DNA of 64,000 nt from Hemerocallis citrina (lineage: Eukaryota; Streptophyta; Magnoliopsida; Asparagales; Asphodelaceae). Of the stretch, positions 53,258-61,554 are shown piece after piece (the stretch's first letter is position 1; each line of letters starts with the position of its first letter). The notes beneath the pieces were generated by a model. That model saw only the letters and a list, made by a program, of their open reading frames with translations, was not told where the DNA came from and did not search any database. The translations under genes and the position numbers were made by a program. The stretch lies in NCBI GenBank assembly GCA_017893485.1, contig CM030362.1:184224175-184288174 (forward strand). Direction: 5' to 3'.

Positions 53258-53294
53258 ACTCCTCAAAGACTGACCACCCTCAGTCTTTAGGAGT
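53258..53294 (+). other. Long hairpin next to the Tat PPT
   Basis: ACTCCT-C-AAAGACTGA pairs with TCAGTCTTT-AGGAGT across a 6-base loop, giving a 15-bp stem with one bulged base. Its 3' arm overlaps the start of the purine tract. Confidence 0.7.
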
Positions 53295-53304
53295 GGGGGG
53301 CTCG
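53289..53304 (+). other. Polypurine tract of the Tat element
   Basis: AGGAGTGGGGGGCTCG lies immediately before the 3' LTR start at 53305. The purine core is AGGAGTGGGGGG. Confidence 0.8.
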
Positions 53305-53967
53305 TGATATGGTCAAAACAAGGGGTTCAATCGAGACCGTCCAAATGGGGCACGAATCCTACAGCTCAGGGACGAGACGGTAATTTCACATGCAAACGGG
53401 TCCGAAGCGGGCACTGGGTCTCCTTCTCACAGATCCAATAACCCGCAAACGGATCCACCACAGCTGGGCACGGGTTTCAACCCGCTGCCAACTCGATCCA
53501 GCAAGACACAATCAAGGTCCCTGATTAGATCTAAATCAACGGCCATGATTCACGTCAATCTTTACACTGGGATTTAGGGATTAAAATTCCTTATCTGATT
53601 GCCAGAATATACCTTATCAGATTACTTTCCCAATCTGTTTACAAGGAGATTATTCTATATCAGACTACGCGGATTACATTCCTAAATTGTTCTCTAAGAC
53701 GCCTATAAATACCCCCCACCCATCTCCATTAACAGGTAATCAATCTTTCTCTAGTTAAAGGCTCTTTCATAATCATTTCTGGTTACTGACTTGAGCGTCG
53801 GAGGGTGCGTCGCCGGGAACAACCCCGGTGTCTCGCACTTTTTGCAGGTGCACGGCGGGAGCGACGATCAGAGTTCAACGGAACAGGTATACAGGTTCTC
53901 CTATTCAGTTTCCCCAAAGAACTCACAAATTCATCTGTTTGCCCCCACACCGAATTTAGCGGCAACA
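53305..53967 (+). repeat. 3' LTR of the Tat element (663 bp)
   Basis: Same length as the 5' LTR and identical as far as I could compare by eye. It is followed directly by target duplication GGAAC and the resumed copia coding sequence. Confidence 0.96.
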
Positions 53968-55386
53968 GGAACTAGTAGATCTTCCACCAGGTAGTAAACC
54001 TTTAGGTTCCAAGTGAATCTTCAAGAGAAAAATGAAACCTGATGGATCAATTGATAAATACAAGGCAAGACTTGTAATTAAAGGTTATAAACAAAAGGAA
54101 TGTCTTGATTACTTTGATACATATTCTCTTCTGACGAGAATAAATTCTATTAGGATGGTACTTGTAGTAGCAGCTCTACGCAATCTTGAAGTACATCAAA
54201 TGGATGTAAAAACAGATTTTCTTAATGGAGATTTAGATGAAGAAATCTACATGGAACAACCAGATGGTTTTTCAGCTCCAGGACATGAAAAGAAAGTGTG
54301 TAAACTGGTGAAGTCATTATATGGCTTGAAACAAGCTCCAAAGCAGTGACATGAAAAATTTGACAATGTCATGATGACAAATGACTTCAAGATCAATGAA
54401 TGTGACAAATGTGTATATGTCAAAGACACAGAAGATGGATATGTCATTATATGTTTGTATGTAGATGACATGCTTATTATTGGAAGCAATGATCAGATAA
54501 TTAAATCTGTTAAAAATATGTTGAACTCGAGGTTTGACATGAAAGATATGGGACTAGCTGATGTTATATTGGGAATTAAAATCATAAGAATATCAGATGA
54601 GCTTATTTTAAGCCAGTCACATTATGTTGACAATATTCTTGAAAAATTTGATAAAGATAATTCTGGGATTGCCAGAACTCCAATAGATCTAACTTTACAT
54701 TTATCCAAGAATAAATGTGAGAGTATTTCTCAAGTAGAATACTCTAGAATCATAGGCAATCTAATGCACTTAATGAGTTGTACAAGACCAGACATAGCCT
54801 ATGCAGTGAATAAACTAAGTAGATACACGAGTAATCCTGAAAGTGAGCATTGGCAAGCAATTACAAGAGTACCGAAGTACTTGCGTTTTACTCGTAACTT
54901 GGGCTGCACTATACGAGATACCCGACTGTACTTGAAGGATACAGTGATGCGAACTGGATATCGAGTGATAATTCGAAATCCATTACTGGCTATGTGTTTA
55001 CACTAGGTGGTGCAGCAGTTTCTTGGAAATCCTCGAAACAAATAGTGATCGCTAAATCTATGATGGAATCTGAATTTATCGCATTGGACAAATGTGGGGA
55101 AGAGGCTGAATGGTTATGCCACTTCCTTGAGGATATTCCAAGGTGGACGAAGCCTATGCCTCCAATCTGCATACATTCAGATAGTCAATCTGTAATTTGT
55201 AGAACACAGAGCAATATGTATAATGATAAATCTAGACATATTCGTCGACGACATAATACCATTAGACAACTACTCTCTACTGGAGTTATCTTTGTGGACT
55301 ATGTAAAGTCAAAGGATAACATTGCGGATCCGCTAACCAAAGGGTTAAACAGAGAGTTAGTTGATAAATCATCCAGGAAAATGTGA
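53968..55386 (+). pseudogene. Copia reverse transcriptase and RNase H, broken
   Basis: Continues the copia frame after the Tat insertion (ELVDLPPGSKPLGSK). RT has YKARLVIKGYKQKE, LEVHQMDVKTDFLNGDL, EEIYMEQPDGF and the catalytic CLYVDDMLI (about 54456). The RNase H region has [34 protein letters not shown] and [20 protein letters not shown], ending in [14 protein letters not shown]. Stops lie at 54014 and 54347, both where Trp is expected (TGG to TGA), and the frame shifts near 54985. The final stop is at 55384-55386. Confidence 0.92.
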
Positions 55387-56002
55387 CTAAAGCCCATGAA
55401 AGAATAAGTCAATACAATGGACACCCAACCTAGCTGACTGGAGATCCCAAGATCTAGGTTCAAAGGGACAACTAAATTGTAAAGACCAAGTTGGATCACT
55501 GTGGGGATGTTCCCATGCCCATTCCCATGATGAAACAGTGATGCCCATAAGGTAACAGGTTAAGCTAGGCTTTTAATGATACTTATCTGAGCAGACGGAT
55601 ATCCGAGCAGAGTAATGCGAGTTACTCTTAGGTAAGAAATCACCTATGTAAGAGGGAAGAAGGGCCGCTTTCAAGGGAAAAAAATAGGACAATATTTCTG
55701 TTAAACTCTTGCAGAACCATGCGTATGTTCATGGCCAAAACGAACATAACAGTGAGAACTGAAAATGCATTAGGAAGATTTCTGTGTGAGATATGTCATC
55801 GTTTACATAAATGGCAGAACATTTCAAGGACATCGCGTCTATTGTTTAGTTAGTAAAGTAAACATATTTTCATAAGGGAAGGTTCAAATGGTAACACCTA
55901 CCTATCCTATACAGGAATCAACCATTGAATTCTATCACCAAGTCTGTCGTGTCAGTCTATCGTATCAGTCTGTCATGTCTGTGGTCGTCAATTTTTATTC
56001 AT
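55387..56002. other. 3' untranslated region of the copia element
   Basis: About 600 bp between the RNase H stop and the PPT. No ORF of note is present. It is a normal position and size for copia 3' leader sequence. Confidence 0.6.
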
Positions 56003-56010
56003 GTGGGGAA
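56003..56010 (+). other. Polypurine tract of the copia element
   Basis: GTGGGGAA directly precedes the 3' LTR. Confidence 0.65.
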
Positions 56011-57080
56011 TATTAGAAAATGGGTGCTTTATACACCATTTACGAACCGATTTTTGAGCAATTTTTGAGTAAGATCCTCAATAAATTATTGAGAGATCTT
56101 GATTGATTTGTGTTCTCCTTCGTGAGTAGATCAAAATCATATATTGGGTTGCTAAAAACGGTTAAGGGGTGAATGAGAAATTGTCTCTCAAAGTGAGACG
56201 TTTTCATTCTTGAAAAGGGTTAAGGGAACATAGTCCCACATCGGAAAAATCAAAGTAAATAGAAGAGGATATATAGTAACCTCCTTCTAAGCATTGTAAG
56301 ATAGCTAGAAGAGAGGCTCTCTCTCGCGCGCACAGGGGGGTGCAAATCTCGGACCAGATTACATGCGACTTGTGTGCGCCTGCACGACCTGCGGACACGA
56401 ATGCCAGACCGACTTGACCCCATCCCGTGCAGAGCTATTTTTTGCTGCAGTTTTGATTTTTCTTTTGTAAAATGGCTGAAATAAATACAGAAACAGATCT
56501 GTCTACCGTTTCAATGCAGAATTGAATTGTCTGCCGTTACACTGAAAGCATTCAAAGGCAATGATTGATTTCTGCCGTTATAGTGTCGGCATTCAATTGA
56601 GTGTCTGCCGTTACAATGAAGGCATTAAAAGCCTTGTCTGCCGTTACGGTTTTAACCCTCGCTCTATAAATAGAGGCCTCCCCTATCATTTCTTCCCTGC
56701 AACAAAAAACTTCTTTCTTTCTCCTCCCAGTCTTGTTCGTTTCTTCCTTCCTGCTGTTTTGGTAAGTCGGTGATAGGATTCTGACGCTGCTGCTTAGTTC
56801 GAGAGTGCTACGTGGTGCCTACGTGAACACTCTGGTCGTTGCATCCTGAGAGACAAACGCCTTCGTTCATTCTAGCAACAAAAAGAAGCGAAATCTGTTT
56901 TAAGGACACTGTGTGATACACAGGTCTCGGCTTCTCAACTTGTAATCTGATATTGGGTTTTGTAAGTTGTTTATTTATTTTATTTTTTTTCCTTTCGGTT
57001 TTTTTCTCTCTTATCTTTTCTTCTCTGTTTTCTGTACCTCTCAATCAGATCGAATTTATTGTAAAAAAATTTTTGTAACA
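56011..57080 (+). repeat. 3' LTR of the copia element (1070 bp)
   Basis: Starts TATTAGAAAATGGGTGC, so the expected TG terminus has become TA, and ends TTTTTGTAACA before CTGTT. It has TATAAATA at 56665-56672. It retains about 60 bp, near 56360-56430, missing from the 5' LTR. Confidence 0.9.
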
Positions 57081-58605
57081 CTGTTTGCCACAAACATATC
57101 TATGTTACTTCCAATGTAATAGTTTCAGAAATCATGATTGGTTCTCAAAGATAAACAAAAACGAAAGGAACACCTGTTAAATGTCAGAGAAGAGCATTAC
57201 TATTTTTGCTTAGAGGTTGAAGATATATTCTTTCAACAAAAGGAATTTATTACACTTTTTTGCCTCTCTTCAGGATAATCTTTTTATCACTCATATTCAT
57301 TGGTGTATTTTTCCTTGCACCAAAATTCAGCATTCAGAAATATATATGTGTCCTTCAGGTTAGTTGTTATGGCTATTATTAGTGACTATGATTTCGAGTA
57401 ATCCCGTGATTTGCACCATTTTATGTTGAAATAGATATTAGATAGGTAATTGGGAAAGTTATCTGTCATAACTTATTTACTCCAAAGGGCTATTCATTAG
57501 CCTTTCCTTATCTGGTATCCATCCATATGCATTGAATATCACTCTCTTTCATGACGAATAATCCTTTTCAAGGAAATTCCTTGCCATCTGGTTTCATGAA
57601 ACTGTTTTAGGATTGAAGTACGTGGTGTTGATGGTTTGCCATCCACTTAACAAATCAGGCAAGTCGGAACTACTCATTATTAATGGTTGAAATTTAATTT
57701 AGTGGCAGTTAATGATTAAACCTGATTGTTGATTGTTTCGGTTTGTAAACTTTTGTGCATATAAGAGGATACACGGAAATGCCATTGATCTGGGTCTCAA
57801 TTGAAATGTCTGATGGTGGGAGACTTGAGGCATCAGGTTAGATGTTTTGATCATCTGGATATGGAAAGGAAATTCTAGTTGAAGGTTGAAAGAAAAGAAA
57901 AAAATATTTTTGTAAAGCAAAAATATGTTAAAGAGAGTCGATTCTGATGAAGCAAGCCAATGTGGTATGGTAGGACGAGGGAGACATTACTGGCCACTGG
58001 AGATTTCTTGGCCTGAGCTTGAGGGACCAGCCTACCCCAGCATTTGAGTAGTCACCTCGGGGTAGGCTTGAAGAAAAAAAGGATGGGAAAACATCACACC
58101 CTACCAGGCATTTTTAAAAAATGCCGGAAAAGGAGTAGTTTACCCCGGCGTTTTTTTTAAGTAAAAAACGCCATGGTAGGGTATGGGATAAAAATCTCAA
58201 AAATCTAACACTAAATTTCAGTTTCCCCAAATCTTATTTTTCATCACTTTCCTTCTCTCTCTCATGCGCGCCCGTCCCCACTGCTCATCTGCTCCGTCCT
58301 CTCTCTCTCTCTCTCTCCCCCCCATTTACTCCTGCCGCTCATCCCCACCGTCGCCATCGCCATCACCGCTCCCTCTCTCTCCCGTTCACTCTCACTCACT
58401 TCTCTCTCACCCTCACCGTCGCCCACCATGGTCCCCCGCCGTTCTTCCACCATCAATGACTTCCAACCGCATCGTGAGAGGTATAAAAATCAGTCACTCT
58501 TTAGAGCTTTAATTAATTTGGGTAATAACAGATTTTGGATTTTAGGGTTGTAATAATATATTATTGATTTTAGGGTTGAATTAATAGAGTTAACTTTATT
58601 GATAT
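57081..58605. other. Possible host or intron DNA with one exon-like segment
   Basis: No transposon termini were seen in 57086-58000. At 57274-57358 an 85-bp plus-strand segment is flanked by CTCTCTTCAG and GTTAGTTG, good splice-site matches, and reads IIFLSLIFIGVFFLAPKFS, a hydrophobic membrane-span-like peptide. I do not recognise a family. The remainder is AT-rich. 58255-58460 is a CT-rich microsatellite whose ORFs on both strands are low-complexity. Confidence 0.3.
58025..58190. mobile_element. Fragment resembling CACTA-type subterminal repeats
   Basis: Contains paired hairpins with GGCATTTTTAAAAAATGCCGG and CGGCGTTTTTTTTAAGTAAA followed by AACGCC, and an inverted CCTACCCC/GGGGTAGG pair at 58030-58068. 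The style matches subterminal hairpins of CACTA elements, but no CACTA terminus or target duplication was found, so the class is a guess. Confidence 0.35.
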
Positions 58606-59072
58606 TGTGAAACCGTGATCACCTATTAGGTGGATGCACATCTATTAAGGTGACGGCCTAAGCCCACCTACTTAGATGGCGGCCCGACCACACTCTAACC
58701 CTAACTTTCCCCTATATATATGTTATGAATAAAGAGTCATATGACTTGGATTTCGGCTACATCTCTCTATCGCTCTCTTTTCGTAACATGTTATCAGCAC
58801 GAAGCCTCGAAGAAAATTATACAAATTCCTTCTTCTCTTTTAGCTCTCAAGAACAAATCATTTTAATCTTTCAATAAAAATCTCATCTCTGTAATCTAAG
58901 ATTTATTATTGTATCAAAATCTGATCTTTCTTCCACGTTTAATTAAGAAAGGGTTTGGACACCAATCTAGGGCATGATTTGCTTATTTTGATTGTAAATA
59001 TGATAATTTATTATTATTATTATTAGCGGTGATATTTGGAAATCATGACCCTTAGTGATTTTAGTCAAATGA
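58606..59072 (+). mobile_element. 5' end of a short-LTR copia element, cut by another insertion
   Basis: An LTR of about 183 bp (58606-58788) starts TGTGAAACCG, has a CTATATATATG promoter-like box, and ends TCGTAACA. It is followed by TGTTATCAGCACGA, a PBS type often found in plant copia elements. About 270 bp of leader follows before a minus-strand chromovirus LTR at 59073. No Gag domain is yet recognisable; the ATG at 59044 (MTLSDF) might be its start. Confidence 0.6.
58789..58802 (+). other. Primer binding site of the short-LTR copia
   Basis: TGTTATCAGCACGA immediately after the LTR end. It resembles the half-tRNA-Met-type PBS seen in several plant copia families. Confidence 0.6.
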
Positions 59073-59628
59073 TGTCAGCAGCTGGATTTCGCAGATTCCT
59101 AGATCTGGGCATTGCTGTGGAATGGAGAAGAACTTTGGGGTTAAGATGAAGATCAGATGACAAGAATGAGAAAGAATGAGGAAGAATGAGGAAGAAGAAG
59201 AATAGAATGCACTAGAAATCTTTCTTATTAGCTGTCAGAACACCAAATACAGACCCCCTTATATAGGTTGTTAGAGCTGGAGTGAGATATTTCTCTCCTC
59301 TCACAGTTCTCCCGCCCAATTCTAATACAAATGGTGTGTGCGCAGCACGTAAAAGAAAAACAGAGACTCTAGACAACTGGCTCTACTGTAGCGTATCTGA
59401 TACACAGATACATTTCACCAATCTCAGATATATCGCAGCTGATACATATCGCAGCTGTTCTACTGTAGTGTATCTGATACACAGATACATTTCACCAATC
59501 TCAGATATATCGCAGCTGATACTTAGCAGCTGGTTTATTCTTCTTCATCTTCTAACCCAGGCTTCAACTAGTGCTTCAACAGGGCTTCATATCACCATTA
59601 ATGGTTGTATCCTCTTGAGTTCCTGACA
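59073..59628 (-). repeat. 3' LTR of the minus-strand chromovirus (556 bp)
   Basis: On the minus strand it begins TGTCAGGAACTC and ends GCTGACA, so its ends are a 6-bp inverted repeat. TATATAAG at 59258-59265 (minus) is a promoter box. A 77-bp tandem duplication lies at about 59383-59525. Confidence 0.75.
59383..59525. repeat. 77-bp tandem duplication in the chromovirus LTR
   Basis: CTACTGTAG(C/T)GTATCTGATAC starts at 59383 and 59460. Each copy contains the palindromic GTATCTGATACACAGATAC. Confidence 0.75.
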
Positions 59629-60886
59629 ACTCCTCCCCGCTCAAGAACGAACTTGCCCCAAGTTCGAAGTCAGGGAATCTACTTCTGAACGTGTCAATAT
59701 CTACCCACGAAGCCTCTTCAGCTCCAGAATTTTTCCATTTGATCAACAAGTCGATTCCCATCCGATTGTTCTTCTTATACACCCTTCTATCCAATACAGC
59801 CTCCGGCTGTTCTGAGTGGTCCTCGTCTACCCACCATGAAGGAATTTCAGAGGAAACACTGGGTAGATGATCACCATGACACTTTTTAAGTTTGGAAACA
59901 TGAAACACGGGGTGAATTTTTGCATCTGCTGGCAACTGTAGGCGGTATGCTACCCTTCCAATCTTCTCAAGCACTCGATAAGGGCCAAAAAACTTAGATG
60001 ATAACTTCTGAGGAGTGTGACTACCAACTGAATGCTGCCTATAAGGCTGGATATTCAAGAGAACTAAATCCCCAACATTGAACTCTCGCTCAGTACGCTT
60101 CTTATCGACATAGAACTTCATTCGCTGTTGAGCTTGGGCCATATTGTCCTTCACCAGTGTTAATATAGCATCCCTGGAGATGAATTCCTCCTCTACCGCC
60201 AGCATAGAAGCTGTCCCCCTTATATACTGAGTTAGAGATGGTGGTGATCTGCCGTATACACCTTCGAAGGGAGTGATTCCTGTGGTAGTGTGCCAATTTG
60301 TATTAAACCAATACTCCACCCATGCTAACCACTTGCCCCAATCTTTAGGCTTCTGACAGCAGAAACATCGCAAGTATAACTCCAAAGCCTTATTCACTGC
60401 TTCCGTTTGGCCGTCACCTTGGGGATGGTAAGCCGTAGTGTGGTTGAGTTTGCAATTTTGCAGTTTGAAGAATTCTCTCCAAAATCGACTGATGAATACT
60501 GGGTCCCGATCACTTAGAATACTCCTAGGCATACCGTGGAGTTTGTAGATGTTATTAATGAAGGTTTGAGCGATGGTTTGGGCAGTATACTGATGGGACA
60601 CTCCGATGAAGTGTGAATATTTAGTGAGTCGGTCCACCACGACCATCACCACACTCTTGCCGTTGCTCTTTGGAAGGCCCTCAACAAAATCCATAGAAAT
60701 ATCTTCCCATACACGATCGAGAATTGGGAGAGGACTTAATAATCCTGCAGGGTGCAATGTCTCATTTTTGTTCTTCTGACAAACTAGGCAATTCCTCACC
60801 CACAGCTTGATCTCCTTGCTCATTCCTTCCCATTTAAAGTTCCGTTTTATGCGCTGCACGGTCTTAGAAAATCCAGAGTGCCCTCC
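59576..60886 (-). pseudogene. pol: Integrase and chromodomain of the minus-strand chromovirus, 5' truncated
   Basis: An open frame of more than 430 codons. The integrase zinc region (GGHSGFSKTVQRIKRNF, CLVCQKNK) is followed by the catalytic core with MDFVEGLPKS, LSDRDPVF and GDGQTEAVNK, then the C-terminal DLVLLNIQPYRQ region and a chromodomain-like end (VLDRRVYKKNNRM, WVDIDTFRSRFPDF). It looks like a Reina-type chromovirus, judged by recognition only. The frame opens in the inserted Tat LTR, so the true N-terminus is missing. The last 17 codons and stop lie inside the LTR. No stop interrupts the surviving part. Confidence 0.88.
59629..59638 (-). other. Polypurine tract of the minus-strand chromovirus
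   Basis: GGGGAGGAGT on the minus strand directly before the LTR start at 59628. It overlaps the coding sequence (LSGEEL region). Confidence 0.75.
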
Positions 60887-61482
60887 TGATGTGGCTAAAA
60901 TTAGGGGTTTAATCAAGGTCGTCTAAATGGAGCACGAATCCCGAGATTCAGGGGTGAAACGGTAATTTTACCTACAAAACAGGTCTGAAGCAGATACTGG
61001 GTCTCCTTCTCACAGATCCAACAATCTGCGAACGGATCTGCCGCAACTGGGTCCGGGTTTTAACCCGCAACAAACCCGGTCCAGCGGGATAGAATTAGGG
61101 TTTCTGATTAATATTAATCAACGGCCCTGATTCACATCTATCCTTTCACTGGGGACTAGGGATTACATTCCTTATCTGTATGCACAGGAATTACATGCCT
61201 AATCTGTTCCCTAAGACGCCTATAAATACCCCCCACCCATCTCCATTAAGAGGTAATCAATCTTTTTCTAGTTAAACACTCTTTCATAATCATTTCTGGT
61301 TACTAACTTGATCGTCGGAGGGTGCGTCGCCGGGTTCAACCCCGGTGTCTCGCACTTCCTTGCAGGTGAACGGCGGGAGTCAACGGTCAAGCTCCGGCGG
61401 AACAGGTTAGGTTTGCTATTCAGGTTTTCCACGAACTCACAAATTCTATCTGTTTTCCCCCACACCGAAATTAGCGGCAACA
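60887..61482 (+). repeat. 5' LTR of Tat element B (596 bp)
   Basis: Starts TGATGTGGCTAAAATTAGG and ends TTAGCGGCAACA. It is clearly related to the LTR of the central Tat element but has many differences and a shorter middle. It holds TATAAATA at 61221-61228 and the conserved stem-loop at 61322-61355. Confidence 0.9.
61322..61355 (+). other. Conserved stem-loop in the LTR of Tat element B
   Basis: Same 34-nt stem as at 40126-40159 (GTGCG/CGCAC and GCCGGG/CCCGGT), but the loop reads TTCAAC in place of AACAAC. Confidence 0.5.
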
Positions 61483-61485
61483 GAT

Positions 61486-61503
61486 TGGCGCCGTCTGTGG
61501 GAA
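61486..61503 (+). other. Primer binding site of Tat element B
   Basis: TGGCGCCGTCTGTGGGAA, identical to the PBS of the central Tat element. Confidence 0.85.
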
Positions 61504-61554
61504 ACTAACGAATAGGAACCTCTCCTCTTCCCCGAAAACAGGTCTTCTTCAGCC

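Larger units (their letters stand above)
39626..53967 (+). mobile_element. Ty3 Tat-lineage retrotransposon, apparently intact (14.3 kb)
   Basis: Target duplication GGAAC lies at 39621-39625 and 53968-53972. Both LTRs are 663 bp and I saw no difference between them, so the insertion is very recent. PBS, one continuous gag-pol frame, a second RNase H, two antisense genes, several repeat blocks and a PPT are all present. A second RNase H and antisense ORFs between pol and the 3' LTR are known traits of the Tat lineage. This is the only element in the window that could be autonomous. Confidence 0.96.
35947..57080 (+). mobile_element. Ty1/copia element, decayed, carrying a nested Tat element
   Basis: Bounded by target duplication CTGTT at 35942-35946 and 57081-57085. 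LTRs lie at 35947-36956 and 56011-57080. The internal order Gag-PR-IN-RT-RNase H is copia-type. The Tat element 39626-53967 is inserted in the coding region between integrase and RT. Without it the element would be about 6.8 kb. Many stops and frameshifts show that it was old before the Tat insertion. Confidence 0.93.
59073..60886 (-). mobile_element. Ty3 chromovirus, 3' end on the minus strand, cut by Tat element B
   Basis: On the minus strand it runs integrase, chromodomain, PPT and 3' LTR, the order of a chromovirus. It is truncated at 60887 by the Tat LTR; the rest should lie beyond that element, outside the window. The left flank AATGA (59068-59072) is a candidate target duplication. Confidence 0.85.

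Noticed and set aside
58262..58512. Ser/Pro-rich and Arg/Glu-rich ORFs on opposite strands
   Set aside because: Low-complexity CT microsatellite; composition alone explains both.
59576..60916. Possible endogenous pararetrovirus polymerase
   Set aside because: The frame is an integrase followed by a chromodomain and an LTR, which pararetroviruses lack. It is a Ty3 chromovirus.
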